A DNA stretch of 64,000 nucleotides from Acidobacteriota bacterium (GTDB taxonomy: Bacteria > Acidobacteriota > Thermoanaerobaculia > Multivoradales > J023): NCBI GenBank assembly GCA_029263315.1, contig JAJCXR010000054.1, positions 186,001 through 250,000 on the forward strand, in the 5' to 3' direction. Below, piece by piece: positions 26,074-33,688 of the stretch. Under the pieces are notes generated by a model that did not search any database, was not told the origin of the DNA, and was given only the letters and a program-made list of their open reading frames with translations. Position numbers and translations under genes: made by a program. The stretch's first letter is position 1. Every line of letters begins with the position of its first letter.

Positions 26074-27494
26074 TCCGAAAGCGTCGACGTAGCACCGCGG
26101 CTCTCTACCTCACCGGAGACCTGCTCAGCACTTTAGTGGCCTTCTTTTTGGCCTGGTTCGTGCGCTTCGAGCTCCAATTTCCGCCCCTCAAGAAGGGTCT
26201 CCCGGACTTTCAGCACTATATTGCGCTGCTGCCCATCGTCTTGGCCATATGGCCCATCGTGTTCTACTTCCACGGCCTTTACCAGAGCCGGAGAGATCGC
26301 TCACGGGTCGATGAAGCCCTGACCATTCTGCTGGCGACGGCCTTCGCCACCTTCATGATCTCCGCCTTGCCGTCCTGGTTCCGTCCGACGATTCCGGGCA
26401 GCGATGAGCTCCTGACCTTCAGCCGCGCCTTCATCGGCATCTTTGTGGTCTGCGACGTCACGTTGGTGGTCTTGAGCCGCGTGCTCACCCGCCACATCCT
26501 GCAGACCCTGCGCCTCAAGGGGCGAAATCTGCAACGTATCCTGGTGGTTGGAGCCAGTGATCTGGGGCGCGAGATCACCTACAAGCTACAAGCCCACCGC
26601 GAGCTCGGTCTCGAGGTGGTGGGTTTCCTCGACGATGATCGCGGCAAGCTGGGGCAACAGATCATGGGGGTGCCGGTGCTCGGGGTCCTCAACGAGATCG
26701 AAGACGTCATCGCCGAGCGGGCCGTCGACCAGGTCTACATCGCCTTGCCCCTGGATGCCCATCGCAAGATGGTGCGGGTCATGCAGCAGGTGGGCCGCAG
26801 CTGTGTCGAGGTCAAGCTGGTGCCCGATGTGCTGCAATACGCCACCCTCAAGTCGAGCCTCGAGGATCTTGACGGCACGCCGGTGATCAATCTGTCGCAA
26901 GTTCCCTTGCAGGGCTGGAGCAGCCTCGCCAAGCGGACGATGGATATCATCCTGGCGAGCCTCGGTCTGGCCCTCCTGCTCCCCTTCTTCCCCTTCCTGG
27001 CCTTGGCCATTTGGTGGGAAGACCGCGGCCCCATCTTTTACCGGCAAGAGCGCATGGGGTTGGACGGCAAGCCCTTCATGATTTTGAAGTTCAGATCCAT
27101 GAAAGTGAATGCCGAGTCCAGCAGCGGACCGGTGTGGGCCATCCGCGGCGACGACCGGCGCACCCGGCTCGGCAGCCTGATGCGCAAGACCTCCATCGAC
27201 GAGCTGCCCCAGTTGTGGAATGTGCTCAAAGGCGACATGTCTTTGGTCGGCCCACGGCCGGAGCGCCCCACCTTCGTGCACGAGTTCAAGCACAAGATTC
27301 CCGACTACATGCTGCGTCACCGCGTCAAGTCGGGTATCACCGGCTGGGCCCAGGTCCACGGCTGGCGCGGCAATACCTCCATCCGCCGTCGTATTCAATA
27401 TGACCTCTACTACATCCAGAATTGGTCACTTCTCCTCGACCTCAAGATCCTCTGGATGACCTTGCGGAGCGGCGCCTGGCACAACGCCTACTGA
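26070..27494 (+). CDS. Undecaprenyl-phosphate sugar phosphotransferase (WbaP/WcaJ-type)
   Basis: This encodes 474 residues. Four N-terminal membrane helices and a CoA-binding-like Rossmann region (ILVVGASDLGREI, VVGFLDDD) precede the polyprenol phosphotransferase domain that begins at KRTMDIILASLGLALLLPFF. Catalytic-domain landmarks are KFRSM, RLGSLMRKTSIDELPQLWNV, GDMSLVGPRPE and KSGITGWAQVHGWRG. It transfers hexose-1-phosphate to undecaprenyl phosphate, the first step of exopolysaccharide assembly. The two GT4 enzymes encoded just upstream would then extend the chain. All three genes overlap by ATGA. Confidence 0.94.
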   Translation: MIRKRRRSTAALYLTGDLLSTLVAFFLAWFVRFELQFPPLKKGLPDFQHYIALLPIVLAIWPIVFYFHGLYQSRRDRSRVDEALTILLATAFATFMISALPSWFRPTIPGSDELLTFSRAFIGIFVVCDVTLVVLSRVLTRHILQTLRLKGRNLQRILVVGASDLGREITYKLQAHRELGLEVVGFLDDDRGKLGQQIMGVPVLGVLNEIEDVIAERAVDQVYIALPLDAHRKMVRVMQQVGRSCVEVKLVPDVLQYATLKSSLEDLDGTPVINLSQVPLQGWSSLAKRTMDIILASLGLALLLPFFPFLALAIWWEDRGPIFYRQERMGLDGKPFMILKFRSMKVNAESSSGPVWAIRGDDRRTRLGSLMRKTSIDELPQLWNVLKGDMSLVGPRPERPTFVHEFKHKIPDYMLRHRVKSGITGWAQVHGWRGNTSIRRRIQYDLYYIQNWSLLLDLKILWMTLRSGAWHNAY

Positions 27495-27515
27495 CCGCGG
27501 CGCCGTTTGCATACC

Positions 27516-30500
27516 ATGTTTCACTGGCTGATCGGCATGCCCGACGCGACGGCGACGCCAAGCCTCCAGCCACCTCGCCGCCAGCCGTCACCTCCCAGGG
27601 GGGTGACACACCAACTTGCCGTCGTCTTGTCTCTCCTCTGTCTAGTTTTTGGTCCGGTGCGCTCCCTGCACGGCGAGGGCACCCAGACCGGCATCCTGCA
27701 AGGCACGGTCGTCGATTCGGCGCAGCAACCCTTGCCGGATGTCCCGGTACAGCTCTTCGGCGCCCAGCTACAACGCAGCACAGTTACCGACGCAGCCGGC
27801 CGCTTCCGTTTCCAAGGCTTGGCCATCGGTAGCTATCGTGTCACCGCCGACCTGCTGGGCCTGAGCGCCTATCGCGACGACGTGCGGGTATTCATCGACA
27901 AAACCACCGACACTTCCCTGGTCTTGTCTGAGAACAGCGAGCCGGACGCCGACTTGCCGGTGGAAGAGGACCTGATTCAGGTGCTTGCCCTGGCGCCGCT
28001 GATCGATCGCTATGAGACCCGCATCAGCTCCAGCGTACGGCGCGAATTCCTCGACGAGCTGCCGTTGGCAAGGGTGTACCAGAGCGTCGCCCTGCTGCTG
28101 CCCAGCGTCGTCGGCGGAGCCGACGGCAACCCCAACGTCAGCGGCGCCCTACGGGGTAGCAATCTCTACCTGGTGGACGGTGTCGATACCACCGACCCCA
28201 CCACCGGCCTTTTTGGTCTCAACCTGAGCTACGACGCCATCCAAGAGGTGGACGTCACCACCGCCGCGCCGCAGGTAGAGTACGGCCGCGCCTCCGGTGC
28301 CATCATCAACGTGGTCACCCGCTCCGGCGACGCCACCTTCCGCGGCAGTGCCCGTTGGCTATCGTCGAGCAACGGCTGGAACAGCGACTACCGCGACCAG
28401 GGCCAAGGGCTGGACACCGAAATCGCCGCCGCCAACGCTGGCGACGACAACCTCGACAGCACCTTGGCGGCCACCCTCGGCGGTCCCCTGTGGGGCGACC
28501 GCCTCGGCTTCTTCGCCACCTTCGAGCAGGCGGACAGCAGCTTCCTGCGTCCTTCCTTCGAGGGCACGTCCTGGGACCAGGACACCTCCATTCAAGCCAC
28601 CGGCATCAAGCTCACCGGCCACGGCCAACGGCACTCCCTGCTGGCCCAGTACACCGCCGATTCCGCCGACTTCAATACCTTCGCCTCATTCGATCGCCGG
28701 CCGGGCGAAAACCGGGCCGTCGATATCCCCGACGAGCTCCGGGGTGAGGTCTACGATCCCCTGCCGGGAGACATCTTTGCTCTCCAGCACCGTGTCCAGG
28801 AGGGGGATTTCGTCAAGCTTCAGTGGTACACGGTGGTCAATGCCGATGTCTCCCTGACCGCCGCCGTGGCGACCCAGGACCGACGCCTCGAGCGCCACCC
28901 CCTCAACCAGCGCAGCGGCCTCGGTGGCGCCGTGCACGAAGGGGCCGTGCCCTACGGTATCTCAGCAAATAACCCCGACGGCGAGCCTCAGGCCTTCACC
29001 ACCTGGAACGGCTTGACCGACCGAGGGAGCGAAGAGCGACGGCGACAGCAGGCCAACGTCACCGCCGACTACTTCCTGCAACGGGGAGGCTTCAGCCACG
29101 GTTTGCGTTTCGGGGTCGACCTACAGCGTACCGAGTCGACCCAGGATCTGAGATTTTCCGGCCAGGACGGCATCGACCAAGCCACCGGGCTGCCAGTGTC
29201 CGGGCAGCTGTTCAGTGATCTCGACAACCGCCCCCAGTGCACCATCTTCGGCCAGAGCTGCATCGACTTCGACGCCGACAGCGGCACCTTCCAGCCTTTC
29301 CTGCTGTTCAATTTCTATCAACGGCCGACAGGTGGCACGGAAGCTGAGAATCTGGCCCTGTTCGTCAACGACGCCATCAGCTTCGGCCGCTGGTTGGTCA
29401 GTGTCGGGATGCGCTACGAGCAGGTGAGCGGCGACGATGAGCGTGGCCGCAAGCTGGTGGACGATGATTCCCTGGCTCCCCGCATCGGCTTCAAGTACGA
29501 CCCCAAGGGCGACGGCAAAGCCTTTCTCTCCCTGACTTACTCCCGCTTCACCGAGCCCTTCCCGCAGCTCTACCTCGACGATTTCACCCAGGCCGAGCCC
29601 CTTTCGGGCTACAGCAGCTACCTGTGGCGCGGCGTCAACGGCGATCCGGACTGCCTGTTGGCCGAACCCACGGACATCAACTCCCCCTGTTGGCAATTCA
29701 CCGGCTCCAAACCCCTGGAATCGCTATCCAAGGCGGAGCCCAATCTGGATCTGGAACGTAGCTCCGTAGAGGAGCTGGTGGTCGCCTTCGAGCGCCAACT
29801 GACCGACAATACCTCCCTGCGCCTGAGCTGGATCCAGCGGGATTGGCAAGACCTTTGGGACGATGTCCTGCTGCTCGACGGCAGCAGCCCACTTTTCGAT
29901 CCTGTCGTCGGCAGCGTCGAGAACCTGCCCCAGGCGGAGCGCACCTATCGCAGCGTCCAATTGCTGCTGCAACGTCGCTACGCCGAGCGCTGGCAGATGC
30001 TCGCTTCCTACACCTGGAGCGAAACCGAGGGCAATCTCTTCCAGAGCACCGGCCGCTCGTCCTTTCAAGACTTGGTCGACTTCGACGACACCAATATCGT
30101 GCAACGATTTGGCCCCGCACCCTACGATCGCAGCCACCAGCTCAAAGTGTTTGCCAACTACCAGATCCCCATCGGCACCAATCGGCTGTCCCTTGGCGGC
30201 GTCATGCGCTACGAAACCGGCACCCCGTACCAGCGGGAAACCTTGATCGACAACGTCGGCACCCGCTTCGATACCCCCCGCGGCTCCCTACGCCTCGACG
30301 ACTTCTGGCAACTCGACCTCAGCGCCTCCTACGACTTCGACTTCCAGCGCGAAAACCTCGGCCTGGAATTCAAGCTAGAAGCCTTCAACCTGAGCGATGA
30401 GCAAAGTGTCCTCGAAGTCGAGACCCTGACCAACGGTGGCGGTTTCGGACAGCCTCGGTCGATCGCCGATGTGCAGGCGCCGCGGAATTTCAGGTTGACG

Positions 30501-30518
30501 GTGGGGGTGCGGTTTTAG
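27516..30518 (+). CDS. TonB-dependent receptor with carboxypeptidase-regulatory domain
   Basis: About 1000 residues from ATG 27516 (TTG 27507 and ATG 27537 are alternatives; no Shine-Dalgarno decides). The signal segment is HQLAVVLSLLCLVFGPV. It is followed by a CarboxypepD_reg beta-sandwich (about 60-140: GILQGTVVDSAQQPLPDVPV, AGRFRFQGLAIGSYRV), a plug domain (LRGSNLYLVDGVDTTDPTTG, GRASGAIINVVTRSG) and an outer-membrane barrel that ends in an aromatic residue (FRLTVGVRF), the signal for barrel assembly. This architecture is greatly expanded in Acidobacteriota, probably for glycan or peptide uptake. It starts 21 bases after the sugar-transferase gene, so it may import or export material linked to the polysaccharide. 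Confidence 0.93.
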   Translation: MFHWLIGMPDATATPSLQPPRRQPSPPRGVTHQLAVVLSLLCLVFGPVRSLHGEGTQTGILQGTVVDSAQQPLPDVPVQLFGAQLQRSTVTDAAGRFRFQGLAIGSYRVTADLLGLSAYRDDVRVFIDKTTDTSLVLSENSEPDADLPVEEDLIQVLALAPLIDRYETRISSSVRREFLDELPLARVYQSVALLLPSVVGGADGNPNVSGALRGSNLYLVDGVDTTDPTTGLFGLNLSYDAIQEVDVTTAAPQVEYGRASGAIINVVTRSGDATFRGSARWLSSSNGWNSDYRDQGQGLDTEIAAANAGDDNLDSTLAATLGGPLWGDRLGFFATFEQADSSFLRPSFEGTSWDQDTSIQATGIKLTGHGQRHSLLAQYTADSADFNTFASFDRRPGENRAVDIPDELRGEVYDPLPGDIFALQHRVQEGDFVKLQWYTVVNADVSLTAAVATQDRRLERHPLNQRSGLGGAVHEGAVPYGISANNPDGEPQAFTTWNGLTDRGSEERRRQQANVTADYFLQRGGFSHGLRFGVDLQRTESTQDLRFSGQDGIDQATGLPVSGQLFSDLDNRPQCTIFGQSCIDFDADSGTFQPFLLFNFYQRPTGGTEAENLALFVNDAISFGRWLVSVGMRYEQVSGDDERGRKLVDDDSLAPRIGFKYDPKGDGKAFLSLTYSRFTEPFPQLYLDDFTQAEPLSGYSSYLWRGVNGDPDCLLAEPTDINSPCWQFTGSKPLESLSKAEPNLDLERSSVEELVVAFERQLTDNTSLRLSWIQRDWQDLWDDVLLLDGSSPLFDPVVGSVENLPQAERTYRSVQLLLQRRYAERWQMLASYTWSETEGNLFQSTGRSSFQDLVDFDDTNIVQRFGPAPYDRSHQLKVFANYQIPIGTNRLSLGGVMRYETGTPYQRETLIDNVGTRFDTPRGSLRLDDFWQLDLSASYDFDFQRENLGLEFKLEAFNLSDEQSVLEVETLTNGGGFGQPRSIADVQAPRNFRLTVGVRF

Positions 30519-30604
30519 AATCATGGCTCGGCAACACTGCCGAATCATGGCTCAATGATCTGAGAATCCCATTTCCGGGAACCGTGCCGGACTGTGGGAA
30601 ATTC

Positions 30605-30635
30605 GAAAAAGGTGCCAGAGAAAGTGCCTGGCACC
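30605..30635 (-). terminator. Terminator / REP-like palindrome after the HTH gene
   Basis: GGTGCCAG (30611-30618) pairs exactly with CTGGCACC (30628-30635). On the minus strand the stem is followed by TTTTTC. GGTGCCAGGCAC-type palindromes also occur as dispersed REP-like elements in many bacteria, so it may be both. Confidence 0.7.
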
Positions 30636-30654
30636 TGAATCAGCGCCGAGTGGG

Positions 30655-30948
30655 CTATGCCGCAGACTCTAGATTCTCGCGGACGATCCGCGGATGGCGA
30701 GCTGCGATCCGCAACAGAGCGAGGGCCGGCCCCTCAGGTCTCCGTCTCCCCTGCTCCCAATTCCGCAGAGTGTGCACACTGATCCCCAGAGCTTGAGCGA
30801 ATTGACTCTGGCTGAGGTCCACGAAACGCCTCAGGGCGACGATGTCCTCGCCAGCCTCGATTTGCCCATCCATGATGCGTCGACGAAGCCGGGCCGATAT
30901 CGCACGTTCGAAGTCTCGCTCGGTCAGCTCGGGAAGGTTGGTCGTCAC
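30655..30948 (-). CDS. HTH (Xre-family) antitoxin of a BrnT-type module
   Basis: The frame is open to 31035, but GTG 30948-30946 has GGAG at 5-base spacing and overlaps the restored stop of the upstream toxin frame as GTGA. This gives 97 residues. A helix-turn-helix (DLSQSQFAQALGISVHTLRNWEQGRRRPEGPALALLRI, shown here only as its DLSQSQFAQALGIS and HTLRNWEQGRR halves) lies at about 43-80, the arrangement of HigA/NadS-type antitoxins. It would repress its own operon and neutralise the BrnT-like toxin. The toxin is frameshifted, which may leave it as a free regulator. A terminator follows at 30605. Confidence 0.7.
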   Translation of the reverse strand: MTTNLPELTERDFERAISARLRRRIMDGQIEAGEDIVALRRFVDLSQSQFAQALGISVHTLRNWEQGRRRPEGPALALLRIAARHPRIVRENLESAA

Positions 30949-31231
30949 GATTGCTCCATGTATGAAAAGAAAAGACCTCGTTCTCGTTGGTTCGCCCAGC
31001 GGGCGCTGATGATCCGAATCATTTTGAAGTCCCACTCAGCCCAGACGACCAAGACGATTCCGCGACAAATGGGGCCATGGAGATAAAACGATCTTCACCA
31101 TATGAATGATCATGGTCGAAAATCTCCAGATAGTCGGTGTCAGATTCAAAGAAGTCTCCAGCTTCTTCGAAAGAAACGCCATGCTTATTTTGATTGGCTA
31201 GATTCTTCTCTTCGTCCCAGACGATTTCCAC
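30945..31231 (-). pseudogene. BrnT-family toxin, frameshifted
   Basis: From GTG 31231 the frame reads EIVWDEEKNLANQNKHGVSF, YGEDRFISM, the conserved N-terminal half of BrnT toxins, then runs out of register and stops at 31019. In another frame the rest of the family pattern continues: GPICRGIVLVVWAEWD, then KMIRIISARWANQRER, ending at TGA 30947-30945, which overlaps the GTG of the antitoxin. A one-base deletion after the Met codon near 31078 explains both halves. BrnT is a type II ribonuclease toxin. The break would inactivate it unless it is a sequencing error. Base composition is lower in GC than the neighbours. Confidence 0.7.
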
Positions 31232-31333
31232 GTGAGGAATTCTACACGGCCGAGCAACTAAGTCAATGGCTTACCCCTCGTATGGACGATGGATCGCCGC
31301 CTGGCTTGATGGGCCGCTCGACACCGCCCTCCC

Positions 31334-31840
31334 CTACTCGGCCATCTGCCGCAACAGATTGCCATGACATTGATTGACGTGGTGCGCCTCGTGCCAGGCC
31401 ACTGATTCCAACAATTGCCGATAGGTCATGTCGCCTTCGGACGGCTTCGGCGGCACGGTGTCGAGCATGCCGTCGTGCCAGGTATCCGCCAAACTGAGAA
31501 AGTAGTCCCTGGAAGATTTCAGGAGACTCTCGATCTCTTGCAGGGTGGGGATCGACCGACTGGGCTCGGTGCCGTGACGATACCGTTGCCAGAGGTCGTG
31601 ATGCGGCGACGGACCGAAGGAGCCCTCTTCGTACAGGGCGATGTGCATCAGGTGCCAGGCCAAGTGGTGCCGGGTGCCGGTGCCCGGCAGGGCGGAGAGC
31701 AGCCTGGCTTCTTGGTCCGCTGGCGGGGTACCCCGTTCGTCGGCTTCCTGCCGGATGATGGCCTTGAGGAAAGCGATGAATGTGTGGGTTTGATGGCGAT
31801 TCAATCGGCAGCGATCGAGCATGGTTTGCAGTGTGTTCAT
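31334..31840 (-). CDS. DinB-like putative metal-dependent protein in the RiPP cluster
   Basis: ATG 31840-31838 follows GGGAGG and overlaps the stop of the subtilase gene as ATGA, so the longer frame to 31906 is not used. The protein has 168 residues. The fold is a four-helix DinB/YfiT bundle. The likely metal-binding His are His63 in HLAWHLMH and His150/His154 in VAWHEAHHVN. DinB-family members are often thiol-dependent transferases using low-molecular-weight thiols. As the last gene of the coupled PRMT-HlyD-subtilase unit it may tailor or detoxify the peptide, for example by adding a thiol to dehydroamino acids. That role is inference. Confidence 0.65.
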   Translation of the reverse strand: MNTLQTMLDRCRLNRHQTHTFIAFLKAIIRQEADERGTPPADQEARLLSALPGTGTRHHLAWHLMHIALYEEGSFGPSPHHDLWQRYRHGTEPSRSIPTLQEIESLLKSSRDYFLSLADTWHDGMLDTVPPKPSEGDMTYRQLLESVAWHEAHHVNQCHGNLLRQMAE

Positions 31841-32769
31841 GCGTCCTCCCAAGGTCCGTTGGCTAGGTGGTGCCCATCCAAGATGGCGATGTGAGGGCGG
31901 GAGCACTCCGGCTCGTCGCTGCGGATATCATCATGATGCTCGGCGTCATGGTGTTCGGCGTCATGGTCTGCTGCATCATCGTCTGCTGCAGCATGGCGGA
32001 CCGCATAACGGCTCAGCAGACCATGCATGGCGGCCAGATCCGCATCGGGGTGGCGCTCTAGAAGCAACGCAACGATGCCGCTAAGGTGCGGTGCGGCAAA
32101 GCTTGTGGCGTCCACCCAGCGATAGCGACCGCCGACGGTGCGCACCCGACAACGGCCTTGGGCCACCGCCTCGACGGCGTCGTCGGGCCGGTAGGCAAAA
32201 TCATGGCCATTGGGAAAGTAACCACCGGCCACACCGATGGCGTTGTCGAACACCGCCGGGTAGCTGACACCGCTCTTGGCTTCGACCGCGGCCACCAGGA
32301 TCAGCCCCTGCCGTCGGGCCGCCTCGCAGGCCCGATAGAGGCGCTCGAAGCCCTTTTTTTCAACCGTCCCGAGACTCAGGTTGACCACCTGCATACGCCG
32401 CTCCACCGCCCATTCGATGGCCCGCACCAGCACGCTGATCCGACTTTCGAGACGGCGATGGAAGATGCGTACCGGATAGACCTCCACCCCCGGCGCCAGG
32501 GACCAAAGGATGCTGGCGCAGGCCGTCCCGTGACCCAGGTGGTCGTGGGTGGCGGCATTGCCGCCCTTCGGCGCGTCCGACAGATCGATCCCCAGCCGCG
32601 CCTCCGCCGCCGGCCAACCGGCATCGAGCCCGCTGTCGACGACGGCGACCCGCACCCCGGCGCCGGTGGCGTCGGCCAGATCGCGCCGCACCCAGGGCGG
32701 CCGATCGTAGCTCAGGGGCGGTGCTCCACGGAGCTTGGGGGGAAGGGGAAAGTTGTCGCCTTTAGCCAT
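31837..32769 (-). CDS. S8 subtilisin-family protease (putative LanP-like leader peptidase)
   Basis: ATG 32769-32767 lies nine bases after GGAG and overlaps the end of the HlyD-type gene; 310 residues. The catalytic triad of the S8 family is complete: Asp45 in VAVVDSGLD, His80 in HLGHGT, and Ser223 in TSFAAPHLSG. No signal peptide or prodomain is present, so the enzyme should act in the cytoplasm, as do some leader peptidases of lanthipeptide clusters. The C-terminal tail (about 258-290) is a run of His, Asp, Ala and Glu made by two kinds of 15-bp tandem duplication. It may bind metal or be a neutral expansion. Likely job: removal of the leader from the modified precursor. Confidence 0.85.
   Translation of the reverse strand: MAKGDNFPLPPKLRGAPPLSYDRPPWVRRDLADATGAGVRVAVVDSGLDAGWPAAEARLGIDLSDAPKGGNAATHDHLGHGTACASILWSLAPGVEVYPVRIFHRRLESRISVLVRAIEWAVERRMQVVNLSLGTVEKKGFERLYRACEAARRQGLILVAAVEAKSGVSYPAVFDNAIGVAGGYFPNGHDFAYRPDDAVEAVAQGRCRVRTVGGRYRWVDATSFAAPHLSGIVALLLERHPDADLAAMHGLLSRYAVRHAAADDDAADHDAEHHDAEHHDDIRSDEPECSRPHIAILDGHHLANGPWEDA
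31936..31995 (-). repeat. 15-bp tandem duplications in the subtilase tail
   Basis: Two related 15-bp units (31936-31950 and 31951-31965, sharing TCGGCGTCATG) are followed by two others (31966-31980 and 31981-31995, sharing GTCTGCTGCA). They encode the His/Asp-rich tail and preserve the frame. Confidence 0.8.
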
Positions 32770-33688
32770 TGAAGGAGTCTCCAAAAAAGCGCACCAGATG
32801 ATCGATGGCCCGGGCCGAGCGGGTGATGATGCGACCTTCCGTCGACATGCCGCGACGAAATCGTTGCCGCACGCCCTCGTCGAGGGACGCGGCGTCGAGC
32901 TCGGCGATGACCCGGTAGTAGCCCTCCTGACCGACGATGACGTCGCTGCCCACGTGGGTTACTTTGCCTTCGAAAAGACGATGCCGCCATTGCTCCAGGG
33001 TGGCGATGGCGCGGATCTCGAATTTGACGGCATCCCCCTCCTGCACCAAGTGGATGTCCTGCTCCGGCAGCCGCAGCTCCGCTTGCCAAGCATCGGCGCT
33101 GCCCACCTCCATGAGCAGTTGCCCCGCCGTCGCCCTGGCCCCCAAGAGGTCTTCCAGATTTTCGCTGAGCACGGCGCCGGGACCCGGGCTGCGCAGGGTG
33201 CGCCGGGCCAGCTCCTGCTCGCTGATGTGGATCTGCTGCTCAAGGAGCTGGAAATCCCGTCGCACCGTATCCGGACGGTTGCGTTTGAGATCGGCTTCCA
33301 GGCGCAGCTGTGCCAGATGGGTCTCGAGCGCGAAGACGTCGAGGCGCAACAGCACTTGCCCTGGGTGCACCGTTTCACCACTCTGCACCAAGATCTCCTC
33401 CACCACTCCCGCCACCGGGCTGCGAATGGCATGGATGGTCTGTGGCTCGAGCACACCCAAAGCCTCGAGGCTGACGTCGAGGCGGACAGAGAAAAGTAGT
33501 ACGACGGCGAGCACGACGAGAAAGACACAGCTCAGCAGGGTGATGCCGACCGCCCCCTTGGCCAGGCGGGTGCCGAGGTTGGCATGCTCACGGATGTCCG
33601 GCAGCAGGAGTTGGTCTGCCGAGTGTGACAGCGTCGAATGTGGCTGCGCTGAGTGTGGCTGCGCTGAGTGTGGCTGCGCGTCGCTCAC
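32762..33688 (-). CDS. HlyD-family membrane fusion protein
   Basis: The frame opens at 33994 inside the PRMT gene; GTG 33688-33686, overlapping its TGA as GTGA, is the likely start (308 residues). A polar N-terminus with three QPHSA repeats precedes one membrane helix (about 46-66, TLLSCVFLVVLAVVLLF). Then comes an HlyD/biotinyl-lipoyl-type domain (SLEALGVLEPQTIHAIRSPV, GETVHPGQVLLRLD), a short coiled coil and a second lipoyl half and beta-barrel (ARATAGQLLMEVGS, QEGDAVKFEI, GMSTEGRIITRS). It would pair with the ABC exporter encoded upstream to carry the peptide across both membranes. The hairpin is short compared with toxin-exporting HlyD. Confidence 0.88.
   Translation of the reverse strand: MSDAQPHSAQPHSAQPHSTLSHSADQLLLPDIREHANLGTRLAKGAVGITLLSCVFLVVLAVVLLFSVRLDVSLEALGVLEPQTIHAIRSPVAGVVEEILVQSGETVHPGQVLLRLDVFALETHLAQLRLEADLKRNRPDTVRRDFQLLEQQIHISEQELARRTLRSPGPGAVLSENLEDLLGARATAGQLLMEVGSADAWQAELRLPEQDIHLVQEGDAVKFEIRAIATLEQWRHRLFEGKVTHVGSDVIVGQEGYYRVIAELDAASLDEGVRQRFRRGMSTEGRIITRSARAIDHLVRFFGDSFNG
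33636..33680 (-). repeat. 15-bp tandem repeat in the HlyD N-terminus
   Basis: Three units of GAGTGTGGCTGCGCT (first and last with one change) encode QPHSA repeats just before the membrane helix. Confidence 0.9.
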
